From: an uncultured Prevotellaceae bacterium
GTDB taxonomy: Bacteria > Bacteroidota > Bacteroidia > Bacteroidales > Muribaculaceae
Assembly (NCBI GenBank): GCA_946409635.1
Contig: CAMJXD010000005.1
Span: forward strand, 1-60,546
Direction of reading: 5' to 3'
Length of the DNA stretch: 60,546 nucleotides
A program made the translations under genes and the position numbers. The notes beneath the pieces are model-generated. The model worked only from the letters and a program-made list of their open reading frames with translations, had not been told where the DNA came from and did no database searches. Below are positions 34,504 through 42,975 of the stretch, piece after piece (positions within the stretch are counted from its first letter, which is position 1; each line of letters opens with the position of its first letter).

Positions 34504-35193
34504 ATGAAAAAGACTTTATGTGCATTATTGAGCGTATTGCTCATGCTGGGTGTTTCGGGTTGTGGTTCAATGAACAATGCCACCAAGGGCGGTCTGCTCG
34601 GCAGTGGCGGCGGCGCTGCTATCGGTGCTGGCATCGGTGCCCTGATCGGTAAGGGCAAGGGTGCTGCCATCGGTGGTGCCATCGGTGCTGTGGCTGGCGG
34701 TGTTGCCGGCACGCTCATCGGCAAGAAGATGGACAAGCAGGCCGAGGAGCTCCGCAAGATTGCCGGAGCCCAAGTCGACACCGTGACCGACGTCAATGGC
34801 TTTGAGGGCATCAAGGTGACCTTTGACAACGGTATCCTGTTCGGCTTCAACAGCTCCAAGCTGGGAAGCGATGCCAAGGCTTCGCTCGACAAGTTTGCCG
34901 CTTCGCTGATCAGCAACCCGCAGACCGACGTCCAGATCTATGGCCACACCGACAACGTGGGCACCCGTGCTGCCAACGAGAAGGTGTCCAATGCCCGTGC
35001 CAGCGAGGTAATGAACTACCTCACCGGTGCCGGTGTCCCCAAGGGTCGCCTCACCAGCAAGGGCCTGGCCTATGACTATCCTGTTGCCAGCAATGACACC
35101 GAGGCCGGCCGCGCCCAGAACCGTCGCGTCGAGATCTACATCACGGCCAACGAGGACATGGTCAAGGCTGCCCAGGACGGCACGCTCCAGTAA
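34504..35193 (+). CDS. OmpA-family lipoprotein with glycine-zipper segment
   Basis: A 229-residue outer-membrane lipoprotein. The lipobox is VSGC (Cys20). Residues about 31-75 are a glycine zipper (GGGAAIGAGIGALIG and GGAIGAVAGGVAG) that probably inserts in or packs against the membrane. The OmpA C-terminal peptidoglycan-binding domain (about 100-220) has IYGHTDNVG and ARASEVMNYL and ends with AQNRRVEIYI. It should link the outer membrane to peptidoglycan. The layout resembles YiaD-like proteins. It has its own promoter and terminator. Confidence 0.92.
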   Translation: MKKTLCALLSVLLMLGVSGCGSMNNATKGGLLGSGGGAAIGAGIGALIGKGKGAAIGGAIGAVAGGVAGTLIGKKMDKQAEELRKIAGAQVDTVTDVNGFEGIKVTFDNGILFGFNSSKLGSDAKASLDKFAASLISNPQTDVQIYGHTDNVGTRAANEKVSNARASEVMNYLTGAGVPKGRLTSKGLAYDYPVASNDTEAGRAQNRRVEIYITANEDMVKAAQDGTLQ

Positions 35194-35211
35194 TCATTTC
35201 CAGTAAGATTT

Positions 35212-35251
35212 TTAGCGGGCATCCCATAGCGGGCATGCCCGCTAATTTTTT
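35212..35251 (+). terminator. Terminator of the OmpA-like gene
   Basis: TTAGCGGGCAT (35212-35222) pairs with ATGCCCGCTAA (35235-35245), followed by a T-run to 35251. AGCGGGCAT occurs twice in a row, so an alternative tighter hairpin (35228-35243) competes with it. Confidence 0.85.
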
Positions 35252-35357
35252 GTTCAAGTTGTTTGTTTTGAGACACTTCGGTGTGTGTGTGGTTTTGGTT
35301 TTGGATAACTTTTTTATAGAAGAAAAAATCCAATCATCTGATAATCAGTCTTTTAAT

Positions 35358-35373
35358 TTTTTACATGTAAAAA
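35358..35373. promoter_or_regulatory. Perfect 16-nt palindrome upstream of nrdJ
   Basis: TTTTTACATGTAAAAA lies 23 nt upstream of the nrdJ -33 box. Its symmetry and position suit an operator for a dimeric regulator. It does not match the NrdR box. Being AT-rich, it could also be chance. Confidence 0.35.
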
Positions 35374-35396
35374 CTTTAGAAAAACCATCAATAATT

Positions 35397-35426
35397 TTGT
35401 TATTCAAATCAATCTTATTACCTTTG
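35397..35426 (+). promoter_or_regulatory. Promoter of nrdJ
   Basis: TTG (35397-35399) and TACCTTTG (35419-35426) are 19 nt apart, a full match to the Bacteroidota promoter. The leader is about 70 nt. Confidence 0.75.
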
Positions 35427-35499
35427 CAAGGTTTTTGCCGCCATGTGACGGCTAACATTAAAAATTATTCCTAAAAGACCGAAAAATAACTAGATAGCA

Positions 35500-38073
35500 A
35501 TGGAACAAAAGACTTACACCTATCAGCAGGCTTATGAAGCCTCGCTGAAATACTTCGACGGCGATGAGCTGGCTGCAAGAGTATGGGCGACGAAATATGC
35601 CCTCAAGGATTCCTTTGGGCACTTGTTTGAGTTGACCCCCGACGACATGCACCGCCGCATCGCCCGCGAGATAGCCCGCATCGAGAACAAGTATCCCAAC
35701 CCGCTGAGCGAGGACCGCTTGTTTGACCTGATGAGCCACTTCCGTTACATCGTGCCTCAGGGCAGCCCCATGGCCGGCATCGGCAACAACTTCCAGGTGG
35801 GCTCGCTGAGCAACTGCTTTGTCGTGGGCCTGGACGGCGAGCCCGACAGCTACGGCGGCATCCTCAAGATCGACGAGGAGCAGGTGCAGCTCATGAAGCG
35901 CCGTGGTGGCGTGGGCCATGACTTGTCCCACATCCGTCCCAAAGGGTCGCCCGTCAAGAACAGCGCCCTGACCTCGACCGGACTGGTCCCCTTTATGGTG
36001 CGCTACAGCAACAGCACGCGCGAGGTGGCACAGGACGGCCGGCGTGGAGCCCTCATGCTCACGGTGAGCATCAAGCACCCCGATGCCGAGTCGTTTATCG
36101 ATGCCAAGATGGAGGAGGGCAAGGTGACGGGCGCCAACGTGTCGGTGCGCATCGACGATGCCTTTATGCAAGCCGCCGTCGAGGGCAAGCCCTACCACCA
36201 GCAGTATCCCATCGACAGCGACAAGCCGCTCTATGAGAAAGACATTGACGCTGCCCGCCTGTGGAACAAGATTGTCCACAACGCCTGGCGCAGTGCCGAG
36301 CCCGGCATCCTCTTCTGGGACACCATCATCCGCGAGTCGGTGCCCGACTGCTATGCCGACCTGGGCTTCAAGACCATCTCGACCAACCCCTGCGGTGAAA
36401 TACCCTTGTGCCCCTACGACAGCTGCCGCCTCATCGCCATCAATCTGTACAGCTATGTGAAGAACCCGTTCACTCCCGAGGCCTACTTCGACTTCGACCA
36501 GTTTGCCGAGCATGTGGCATGCGCTCAGCGCATGATGGACGACATCATCGACCTGGAGATGGAGAAGATTGAGAAGATTCTTGACAAAATCAAGTCCGAC
36601 CCCGAGACCCAGGAGGTGAAGACTACCGAGCTCAACCTGTGGAACAAAATCCGCAGCAAGACGCTCAAGGGCCGTCGCACCGGTGTGGGTACCACAGGCG
36701 AGGGCGACATGATCGCCGCCATGGGCCTGCGCTACGGCACGCCCGAGGCCACCGAGTTCTCGGTGAGCGTTCACAGGGCGCTGGCACTGGCTGCCTATGG
36801 CTCCTCGGTACAGATGGCCAAGGAGCGTGGCGCATTTGAAATCTATGATGCCAAGCGTGAGCAGAACAATCCCTATATCAATCGCCTGCGCGAGGCCGAT
36901 CCGAAACTCTATGATGAAATGGTGAAGTACGGACGACGCAACATCGCCTGCCTGACCATTGCCCCAACGGGCACCACCAGCCTGTTGACCCAGACCACTT
37001 CGGGCATCGAACCGGTCTTCATGCCCGTGTATAAACGTCGCCGCAAAGTCAATCCCAGCGACAAGGATGTGCATGTTGACCTCGTGGACGAGAACGGCGA
37101 CTCGTTTGAGGAGTTCATTGTCTATCACCACAAGCTCATTACCTGGATGAATGTCAACAACATCCCCGTGCGCCGCGACTACACCCAGGAGGAGCTCAAT
37201 GCCATCGTCGAGAGGTCTCCCTATTACAAGGCCACGGCCAACGACGTGGACTGGGTGAACAAGGTGCGCATGCAGGGCGAGGTGCAGAAGTGGGTCGACC
37301 ACAGCATCAGCGTGACAATCAACCTGCCCAACGACATCAGCGAGGAGATGGTGGGCAAGCTGTATGTCGAGGCATGGCGCAGTGGCTGCAAGGGCTGCAC
37401 GGTCTATCGTGACGGCTCACGCACCGGTGTGCTCGTTGCCTTGAGCGACAACGACAAGAAGAAGGAGAAAGAGAAGGAGCAGGCCGCCCATGAGGAGCAG
37501 GCCGCACGCTACATGGCCGAGGAGGAACACATCCTCAAGCGCCCTGTGGAGCTGGAGGCCGACGTCGTGCGTTTCCAGAACAAGAAGGAGAAGTGGATTG
37601 CCTTCATCGGCTTGATTGACGGTCGCCCCTACGAAATCTTCACCGGTATTGCCGACGATGATGAGGGCATCTTCTGCCCCAAGTCGGTGACCAAGGGCAA
37701 GATCATCAAGGCCGTGGGCGAGGATGGCGTGAAGCGCTATGACTTCCAGTTCATCAACAAGCGCGGCTTCAAGACCACCATCGAGGGCCTGAGCGAGAAG
37801 TTCAATCCCGAGTTCTGGAACTATGCCAAGTTGATTTCGGGTGTGCTGCGTTACGGCATGCCCATTCCCCAGGTGCTCAAGCTCGTGAGCAGCCTGGAAC
37901 TCGACAGCCAGTCGATCAACACCTGGAAGATGGGTGTTGAACGAGCCCTCAAGCGCTACATCCACAACGGTGAGGCTGCTGCCGAGCGTTGCCCCAACTG
38001 TGGCCAGGACACCCTTGTCTATCAGGAGGGATGCCTCATCTGCACCAACTGCGGCACCTCGCGCTGCGGTTGA
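35500..38073 (+). CDS. nrdJ: Class II (adenosylcobalamin-dependent) ribonucleotide reductase
   Basis: An 857-residue enzyme reducing ribonucleotides to deoxyribonucleotides with a radical generated from adenosylcobalamin, oxygen-independent. The first redox cysteine is C106 in LSNCFVVGLDGE. The active-site motif NPCGE (296-300) has the thiyl-radical cysteine C298. The nucleotide-binding region near APTGTTSLLTQTTSGIEP is present. A highly charged Lys/Glu linker (about 650-675) joins an extra C-terminal module that ends in a zinc-ribbon-like tail (CPNCGQD and CTNCGTSRCG), likely the shuttle for reducing equivalents. No nrdB or nrdG partner is encoded here, as expected for class II. Confidence 0.95.
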   Translation: MEQKTYTYQQAYEASLKYFDGDELAARVWATKYALKDSFGHLFELTPDDMHRRIAREIARIENKYPNPLSEDRLFDLMSHFRYIVPQGSPMAGIGNNFQVGSLSNCFVVGLDGEPDSYGGILKIDEEQVQLMKRRGGVGHDLSHIRPKGSPVKNSALTSTGLVPFMVRYSNSTREVAQDGRRGALMLTVSIKHPDAESFIDAKMEEGKVTGANVSVRIDDAFMQAAVEGKPYHQQYPIDSDKPLYEKDIDAARLWNKIVHNAWRSAEPGILFWDTIIRESVPDCYADLGFKTISTNPCGEIPLCPYDSCRLIAINLYSYVKNPFTPEAYFDFDQFAEHVACAQRMMDDIIDLEMEKIEKILDKIKSDPETQEVKTTELNLWNKIRSKTLKGRRTGVGTTGEGDMIAAMGLRYGTPEATEFSVSVHRALALAAYGSSVQMAKERGAFEIYDAKREQNNPYINRLREADPKLYDEMVKYGRRNIACLTIAPTGTTSLLTQTTSGIEPVFMPVYKRRRKVNPSDKDVHVDLVDENGDSFEEFIVYHHKLITWMNVNNIPVRRDYTQEELNAIVERSPYYKATANDVDWVNKVRMQGEVQKWVDHSISVTINLPNDISEEMVGKLYVEAWRSGCKGCTVYRDGSRTGVLVALSDNDKKKEKEKEQAAHEEQAARYMAEEEHILKRPVELEADVVRFQNKKEKWIAFIGLIDGRPYEIFTGIADDDEGIFCPKSVTKGKIIKAVGEDGVKRYDFQFINKRGFKTTIEGLSEKFNPEFWNYAKLISGVLRYGMPIPQVLKLVSSLELDSQSINTWKMGVERALKRYIHNGEAAAERCPNCGQDTLVYQEGCLICTNCGTSRCG

Positions 38074-38110
38074 TCGAACACTGAATTAATTGTACGGCAA
38101 AATAAGTTGA

Positions 38111-38145
38111 GTGTCCCTGCTGCTGATTGTGGCGGGGACACGCTT
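38111..38145. terminator. Hairpin between nrdJ and the DUF1963 gene
   Basis: GTGTCCC (38111-38117) pairs with GGGACAC (38135-38141), between convergent genes, followed by a weak T-containing tail. Confidence 0.5.
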
Positions 38146-38168
38146 TATTACTGGGGACGGGCTACTTG

Positions 38169-39008
38169 TCAGCCGCAGTCCCAGCAGTAGAAAGCATTGT
38201 CAAAGATGCGGCGTTGAAGGTCGTTGCAGTTGACAAAAATGAATCCGCTGCCCATGTCGCCCCACATGACGAGTTCCATGCCGTTGGCCTTAGAGAACTG
38301 CGAGTCAAGCTGGAACAGCAGCGTGTCGTGCCTGTCAAGATCACGGCGGATTTCGTCCTGGCTATAGACAGGATAACCCAGCATCTGGTGGCAAGGACGT
38401 TTCATGCCCAAGTTTTGTTCATAATAGAGGCAATCGTCGTTATCCAGGTATTGATACCACTGCTTGTGGGTGTGACGGATGCCGGTTATCTCCTCGACTA
38501 TGTCAAAGAAGAGGCGATTGAAGTGTCCGTCATTGACGCCGATGGCTGTAGGTTCTACTGCCACATCAACAGCGACCTCACGCTTGACGGGCGAGAGCAT
38601 CGGGTCGACGGTGTCATGAGTAGGCACGTCGGCCGGGACGGCGTTATTCTGATCCACAGTCTCATGATAGACGATGCGGAAGCCATTGCCGCTTGCATCA
38701 TAATTGCCCTGGCAGCCATACAACAACATGGGATCCACACTGATGAACCATTGCAGCATGCCATGCTCGGGCAGGGGATCTTTGAATGCAGCTTTCTCGC
38801 AATTGACCTGCAAGAGCAGGAGCATTTTGTTGCCATTGGCATCCACGGGAAAATCCCTGTTTTCGGGCCAATAGGGCAGTCCTCCTATCTTGCTGGCGGT
38901 GATATCCGGAGTGCGTTCCTCGTTGAGTACGAGGCGATAATGCTCGGCCGCGGTGCGCTTGGACAACTCCTGGGCAATGCGTAATGCCCGTTCACTGACT
39001 TGATTCAT
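38169..39008 (-). CDS. DUF1963 (YwqG-like) protein
   Basis: A 279-residue cytoplasmic protein without signal peptide. It has the DUF1963 hallmarks: KIGGLPYWPENRDFPVDANG (about 40-59), LLLLQVNCEKA, the central LGYPVYSQDEIR, and the late LLFQLDSQF, MVWGDMGSGFIFVN. YwqG-type proteins are widespread, and some appear beside toxin-immunity loci, but their function is unknown. The gene follows the GH29 fucosidase gene with a 20-nt gap, so it is likely co-transcribed. Nothing in its own sequence indicates sugar metabolism. Confidence 0.82.
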   Translation of the reverse strand: MNQVSERALRIAQELSKRTAAEHYRLVLNEERTPDITASKIGGLPYWPENRDFPVDANGNKMLLLLQVNCEKAAFKDPLPEHGMLQWFISVDPMLLYGCQGNYDASGNGFRIVYHETVDQNNAVPADVPTHDTVDPMLSPVKREVAVDVAVEPTAIGVNDGHFNRLFFDIVEEITGIRHTHKQWYQYLDNDDCLYYEQNLGMKRPCHQMLGYPVYSQDEIRRDLDRHDTLLFQLDSQFSKANGMELVMWGDMGSGFIFVNCNDLQRRIFDNAFYCWDCG

Positions 39009-39028
39009 AATGTGGCTGATAATGTCGA

Positions 39029-40495
39029 TTAATTGTTGGTGTTATAAGCCTCAATGTTGTTGATGCAGGGGCAAGCCCGCGAGTCGAGGATGCGGATGCG
39101 CCATTCACGGGCCGTCTTCTCGTGGAAGCGAACGATGCGCTTGTAGCCGATGGTCGTCGTTTCCTCATCGACCAGCAGTGGTGCCCACTTGCCGCAGCAC
39201 GTCTTGTACTCCAGCTCAAACGCCTTGACACGCTGGCCCAGCGGGATGTATTCCTGCAACACGAAGCAGTTAAGCGTGACATCCTTCTTGGTCTTGATAA
39301 CAATATCGGCGCTAGTCACTCCGTCGCTTGGAGCCCAATAGGTTTCCCATTCCTTATCGCCCATCATTGCCGGGCCGAAGGCCTTGCCACGGGTATCGGT
39401 TGCAGTGAACTTTGCTCCTGTCAGCAGATTGACACTCATCTCGCGGCTGATGCGCTCATGCCACTGAACAGCGGTTGCCGAGTCGATGGGGTGAATGAGG
39501 CCGTCACGATTGACAGGGAAATTGAGCAGCAGCGTGCCGTTGTGCCCCACGCTGCGGTAGTACAGGTCGGTCAGCTCGTCGACGGTCTTGACCTTGTCAT
39601 CCTCGCTCTCGTGGTAGAACCATCCCGGGCGGATGCTCGTGTCACACTCGCTGGCACACCAGGCATCGCCGTCGGCGTGGCCCGACTGCAGCTCCTCATA
39701 TTGCGGATAGCCGGGATAGACATCCTTGCTGCGCACAAAGGCCCAGTTGGTCGCACCAGCAAATCCTTTCTCATTGCCCACCCAGCGGCAGCCCGGGCCG
39801 CCGTCCGAGAAGATGACCGCACCAGGCATCAGGCGGGCCACGATGCTTGCAATGCGCGGATAGCAATAGTAGCTGCGACGGTCAATCTCGCGTTTCTCGC
39901 AGGCACCGCCATACCAGCCGTCGCCGCCGTTAGCCCCATCGAGCCACACCTCAAACAGGTCGCCATATTGGGTCAGCAGCTCGGTCAACTGGTTATAATA
40001 ATAGGTGACATAATCGGGCGTGCCGTAGCTGGCTTGATGCCTGTCCCACGGCGAGAGGTAGATACCGAAACGCAAGCCGTGCTTCTTGCAGGCATCCGAC
40101 AGTTCCCTCACCACGTCGCCCTTGCCGTCACGCCAGGGTGAGCTGGCCACGCTGTAGTCGGTGAAGCGGCTGGGCCACAAGCAGAAACCGTCATGGTGCT
40201 TGCACGTGAGGATCACTCCCTTCATGCCCGCCTTGACCAGCGTCTGCACCCACTGCTCACAGTCAAGCCTGGTGGGGTTGAACGTGCTGGCCGGGGTGTC
40301 GCCATAGCCCCATTCCATGTCATTGAATGTGTTGAGGCCGAAGTGGATGAAGGCATAGGTCTCCAGTTGCTGCCAGGCTACCTGCTGGGGTGATGGCAGG
40401 GGCGCAACGGGACTGGGCGCAGTATTGTTGTCGGCCATTGTATGGCTCACCATAAGCAGCGCGCAAGCTATTGTGGACAAGAGGCGTATTGTCAT
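39029..40495 (-). CDS. GH29 alpha-L-fucosidase, exported
   Basis: A 488-residue enzyme with a signal peptide (first ~21 residues). The GH29 barrel starts at YAFIHFGLNTFNDMEWGYG, with HHDGFCLWPS (100-109) and the nucleophile D186 in FEVWLDGANGG. The C-terminal ~130 residues look like a discoidin/F5-8-type carbohydrate-binding module. The lack of an obvious acid/base in the usual place and the FEVWLDGANG wording resemble subfamily B (alpha-1,3/1,4-specific), but I cannot settle this by eye. With the GH92 pair, it points to breakdown of host N-glycans or mucin. It lies between the CvfB-like and DUF1963 genes on one strand. Confidence 0.93.
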   Translation of the reverse strand: MTIRLLSTIACALLMVSHTMADNNTAPSPVAPLPSPQQVAWQQLETYAFIHFGLNTFNDMEWGYGDTPASTFNPTRLDCEQWVQTLVKAGMKGVILTCKHHDGFCLWPSRFTDYSVASSPWRDGKGDVVRELSDACKKHGLRFGIYLSPWDRHQASYGTPDYVTYYYNQLTELLTQYGDLFEVWLDGANGGDGWYGGACEKREIDRRSYYCYPRIASIVARLMPGAVIFSDGGPGCRWVGNEKGFAGATNWAFVRSKDVYPGYPQYEELQSGHADGDAWCASECDTSIRPGWFYHESEDDKVKTVDELTDLYYRSVGHNGTLLLNFPVNRDGLIHPIDSATAVQWHERISREMSVNLLTGAKFTATDTRGKAFGPAMMGDKEWETYWAPSDGVTSADIVIKTKKDVTLNCFVLQEYIPLGQRVKAFELEYKTCCGKWAPLLVDEETTTIGYKRIVRFHEKTAREWRIRILDSRACPCINNIEAYNTNN

Positions 40496-40518
40496 AGGAA
40501 AAAAGTCTTTTTTTTAGA

Positions 40519-41346
40519 TTACACAAGTTTAACGGTGTCGCCCAGGGTTACGCGTTGTTGCTTGTAGAGCAGGCCCAGGGCTTTCTTGAAGTCTTTTTTG
40601 CTGCAGTTGAAGGCCTTGTTGATCTCGTCGGGCGAGCTCTTGTCGGTCAGGGTCATCTCGCCGCCGTGGCAATGCAGATAATTGAGAATCTCATCGGCCA
40701 GGTCATCGACACGCATCTTCTCGATTTTGGCCAACGTGAGGTCGACCTTGCCGTCGGGGCGCACTTGCTTTACATAAGCCGTGAGGCGGTCGCCGACGTT
40801 AACGTCCTGGTAGGTCTCGTTCTGGTAGATCTGTCCCCAGTGGGCATTGTTGACGATGACGCGGTAGCCCAGGTCGCTGCGCTGAACGACCAGCACCTCG
40901 ACCTTCTCGCGGTGATAATAGTCGGGGTCGCTGTGATTGAGAAACTTGGCGAGCTTGGCGCTGGCGACAATGCGCCCGCTGGCCTCGTCAAGATAGACGC
41001 GCACGATATAGCTGCGACCAGCCTGCATGTCGACACGTTGCTCGCTGAAGGGGACCAGCAGATCCTTGGCGACCAACCCCCAATCGAGGAAAGCACCCAC
41101 CTTGTTGACGGCCTTGACACGCATAAGAGCGAAGTCGCCGACAACGGCCTTGGGCTCCTCGGTTGTGGCTACAGGGCGGTTCTCGCTATCGTTATAAACA
41201 AACACTCGTATTGAGTCACCCACCTTCATGTCGGCAGTCAGGTAGCGCTTGGGTAAGAGCACCTCGTGGGTATCATCGTCGATAAGATAAGCGCCGAAGT
41301 CAACCATGCGGTTGATGAGCAGTTGGTTGTATTCTCCAATCTTCAT
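40519..41346 (-). CDS. CvfB-like S1-domain RNA-binding protein
   Basis: A 275-residue protein starting at MKIGEYNQLLINRMVDFGAY; an in-frame ATG at 41385 lies upstream of the -7 box and is rejected. It has three S1-like modules: about 5-60, 65-125 (VNKVGAFLDWGLVAKDLLVP is classical S1) and 140-205 (YRVIVNNAHWGQIY). A C-terminal winged helix follows (LTDKSSPDEINKAFNCSKKD), matching the CvfB/YitL layout. CvfB proteins bind RNA and affect virulence and translation in Staphylococcus; targets here are unknown. It shares a divergent promoter region with the DUF3298 lipoprotein gene. Confidence 0.9.
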   Translation of the reverse strand: MKIGEYNQLLINRMVDFGAYLIDDDTHEVLLPKRYLTADMKVGDSIRVFVYNDSENRPVATTEEPKAVVGDFALMRVKAVNKVGAFLDWGLVAKDLLVPFSEQRVDMQAGRSYIVRVYLDEASGRIVASAKLAKFLNHSDPDYYHREKVEVLVVQRSDLGYRVIVNNAHWGQIYQNETYQDVNVGDRLTAYVKQVRPDGKVDLTLAKIEKMRVDDLADEILNYLHCHGGEMTLTDKSSPDEINKAFNCSKKDFKKALGLLYKQQRVTLGDTVKLV

Positions 41347-41362
41347 AATCGTAATTTTTTTG

Positions 41363-41392
41363 CAAAGTTCGTCAAAAAAATCCATTTGCCAA
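41363..41392 (-). promoter_or_regulatory. Promoter of the CvfB-like gene
   Basis: Minus-strand TTG (41392-41390), 19 nt, then GAACTTTG (41370-41363). The -7 box is one mismatch from TAnnTTTG and identical to the one before lpxD. Its TTG nearly touches the TTG of the opposite promoter. Confidence 0.55.
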
Positions 41393-41393
41393 G

Positions 41394-41423
41394 TTGGTTT
41401 TACCCAAATTTGTCGTACCTTAG
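41394..41423 (+). promoter_or_regulatory. Promoter of the DUF3298 lipoprotein gene
   Basis: TTG (41394-41396), 19 nt, then TACCTTAG (41416-41423), one mismatch from TAnnTTTG. With the opposite promoter it forms the inverted repeat CCAAGTTGG at 41389-41397. Confidence 0.5.
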
Positions 41424-41457
41424 CGAAATTAATCAGATAACGCTAAACCAGACGAAC

Positions 41458-42306
41458 ATGAAAATAAAGGCTTACACCCTGCTTATATTATTGTCACTCA
41501 TTGCGTTGCAGTATTCCTGCAACAAGTCGAAATCGAGTGGTGTCGGTACCGACACGCCCGCAGTCACCGTGAAGACGCAGCACTTGAGCGACACGTCGGG
41601 CTTCACGATGAGCAACGGTGAGCGCTGCAGTATCGTGGCCGAGGCTTCGATTGACTATCCCGTCATGGCAGGCCAGGGAGTGCCCGTCGACTCGTTGCAG
41701 CGCTTGTTTGCCGCCTATGTCCTGGAGTCGGGCGACTCGCTGTCGTTGCAGGAAGCAATGCGCCAGGTCGTTGCCAACAGCATGCACCAGTATGACTTCA
41801 TGGAAGAGCCCATGAGTGATGCCGAAGCAGTTGAGGGAGCCGACATGAATGCGTTGCGCTATGTCACCAGCACACGCATCACGCCCATCTATAACAAGAA
41901 CGGTGTCGTGACCTTTGAGCGCGTGGATGTGGTGAAGAAGAACGACAAGGTCACGTCGGTCACCCACCATTACTATACCTTTGATGTCGAGAGCCAGACC
42001 TATGTGGATCTGAGCCGCTTGTTCCGCGACGATGCCCTGGCTGATGTGTGCCAGCTGCTGAGGACTCAGTTGCTCAAGCAGAACAATGCCACCGGCAACG
42101 AGCAGTTGAACGACCTGGGTTACTTCAATGTCGAGAACATCAACGTGACATGTAACTTCTACTTTGACGAGCAAGGCGTGACCTGGAGTTTCCTGCCTAA
42201 CGAACTGGCCGTTGAAGCCGTGGGAGAGCCCAAGATCACCGTACCCTATAGCGACCTTGAATCTTGCTTGTGTGACGACAGCATCCTTGAGAAGGTGAAA
42301 CATTGA
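41458..42306 (+). CDS. DUF3298 (RsiV-like) lipoprotein
   Basis: A 282-residue lipoprotein starting at MKIKAYTLLILLSL; the frame is open upstream but begins before the promoter. The lipobox is LQYSC (Cys21). The DUF4163/DUF3298 region (about 60-275) has YTFDVESQTYVDLSRLF and ends with WSFLPNELAVEAVGEPKITV before PYSDL, the classic DUF3298 close. Bacillus RsiV, which has this domain, is a lysozyme-binding anti-sigma factor, but here there is no cytoplasmic sigma-binding part, so only the periplasmic fold is shared. It precedes rsmG, separated by a heptamer array. Confidence 0.85.
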   Translation: MKIKAYTLLILLSLIALQYSCNKSKSSGVGTDTPAVTVKTQHLSDTSGFTMSNGERCSIVAEASIDYPVMAGQGVPVDSLQRLFAAYVLESGDSLSLQEAMRQVVANSMHQYDFMEEPMSDAEAVEGADMNALRYVTSTRITPIYNKNGVVTFERVDVVKKNDKVTSVTHHYYTFDVESQTYVDLSRLFRDDALADVCQLLRTQLLKQNNATGNEQLNDLGYFNVENINVTCNFYFDEQGVTWSFLPNELAVEAVGEPKITVPYSDLESCLCDDSILEKVKH

Positions 42307-42307
42307 T

Positions 42308-42330
42308 AGTTAATAGTTAACAGTTAATAG
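42308..42330 (+). repeat. Heptamer array, AGTTAAY type, between the DUF3298 gene and rsmG
   Basis: AGTTAAT, AGTTAAC, AGTTAAT and a partial AG, beginning one base after the DUF3298 stop codon. Same unit as the array at 43613. Confidence 0.75.
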
Positions 42331-42354
42331 AGCTTTGATAGACCTTAACAAGTG

Positions 42355-42975
42355 ATGGAAACGATACTGAAATATTTTCCCGAGCTAGATGAGCTACAGT
42401 GTTCCCAACTGACACAGCTCGAGCAACTCTATCCCGAGTGGAACGCCAAAATCAACGTCATCTCCCGCAAGGACATCGACAACCTGGAGGTGAACCATAT
42501 CCTGCACTCGCTGGGACTCGTGAAGTTTGTCAAGTTCACGCCCGGGACACGGGTGATGGACCTGGGGACGGGTGGGGGATTTCCCGGGATTCCGCTGGCC
42601 ATCTATTATCCCGAGGTGACCTTTCATCTGGTTGACCGCATCGGCAAGAAACTGAGGGTGGCACAGGATATCGCTGAACGCATCGGGCTGACGAACGTCA
42701 CCTTCCAGCATGGTGATGTCAAGGAGGTGAAGGGCCGGTTTGATTTCGTCGTGAGCCGTGCTGTGATGGACTTGGGCGACATGGTGCCACTGGTCAAGCG
42801 TTTCATCGCCCGCGAGGGCCACAATGCCGTTCCCAACGGCTTGCTGTGTCTCAAGGGCGGCGACTTGACGGCCGAGGTGGACAAGTTCAAGAACCAGGTA
42901 CTCATCGATGAACTGTCGAGCTATTTCAAAGAAGAATTTTTCCGAACCAAGAAGATATTGTATTTGCCATTATGA
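42355..42975 (+). CDS. rsmG: 16S rRNA (guanine527-N7)-methyltransferase
   Basis: A 206-residue SAM-dependent methyltransferase acting on G527 of 16S rRNA; loss gives low-level streptomycin resistance in other bacteria. I start at ATG 42355; a GTG directly before it (42352) is also possible. Family motifs are WNAKINVISRKD (about 28-39), the SAM loop DLGTGGGFPGIPLAI and FDFVVSRAV. It overlaps the following MBL gene by 4 nt (ATGA at 42972-42975), so translation of the two is coupled. Confidence 0.95.
   Translation: METILKYFPELDELQCSQLTQLEQLYPEWNAKINVISRKDIDNLEVNHILHSLGLVKFVKFTPGTRVMDLGTGGGFPGIPLAIYYPEVTFHLVDRIGKKLRVAQDIAERIGLTNVTFQHGDVKEVKGRFDFVVSRAVMDLGDMVPLVKRFIAREGHNAVPNGLLCLKGGDLTAEVDKFKNQVLIDELSSYFKEEFFRTKKILYLPL

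Larger units (their letters stand above)
35194..35499 (+). other. Intergenic region between the OmpA-like gene and nrdJ
   Basis: This 306-nt stretch holds the OmpA-gene terminator, then a T-rich segment without a credible gene, a 16-nt perfect palindrome at 35358-35373, the nrdJ promoter (35397-35426) and a 73-nt leader with a short GCCG/CGGC hairpin near 35437-35452. No cobalamin-riboswitch-sized structure fits in the leader. Confidence 0.6.

Noticed and set aside
35427-35499. Cobalamin riboswitch in front of nrdJ.
   Set aside because: The leader is only ~70 nt with one tiny hairpin, and no B12-box-like conserved core is seen.
41266-41457. Longer N-terminus of the DUF3298 lipoprotein from 41266.
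   Set aside because: It would place the lipoprotein signal about 65 residues inside the protein and start within the CvfB-like gene.
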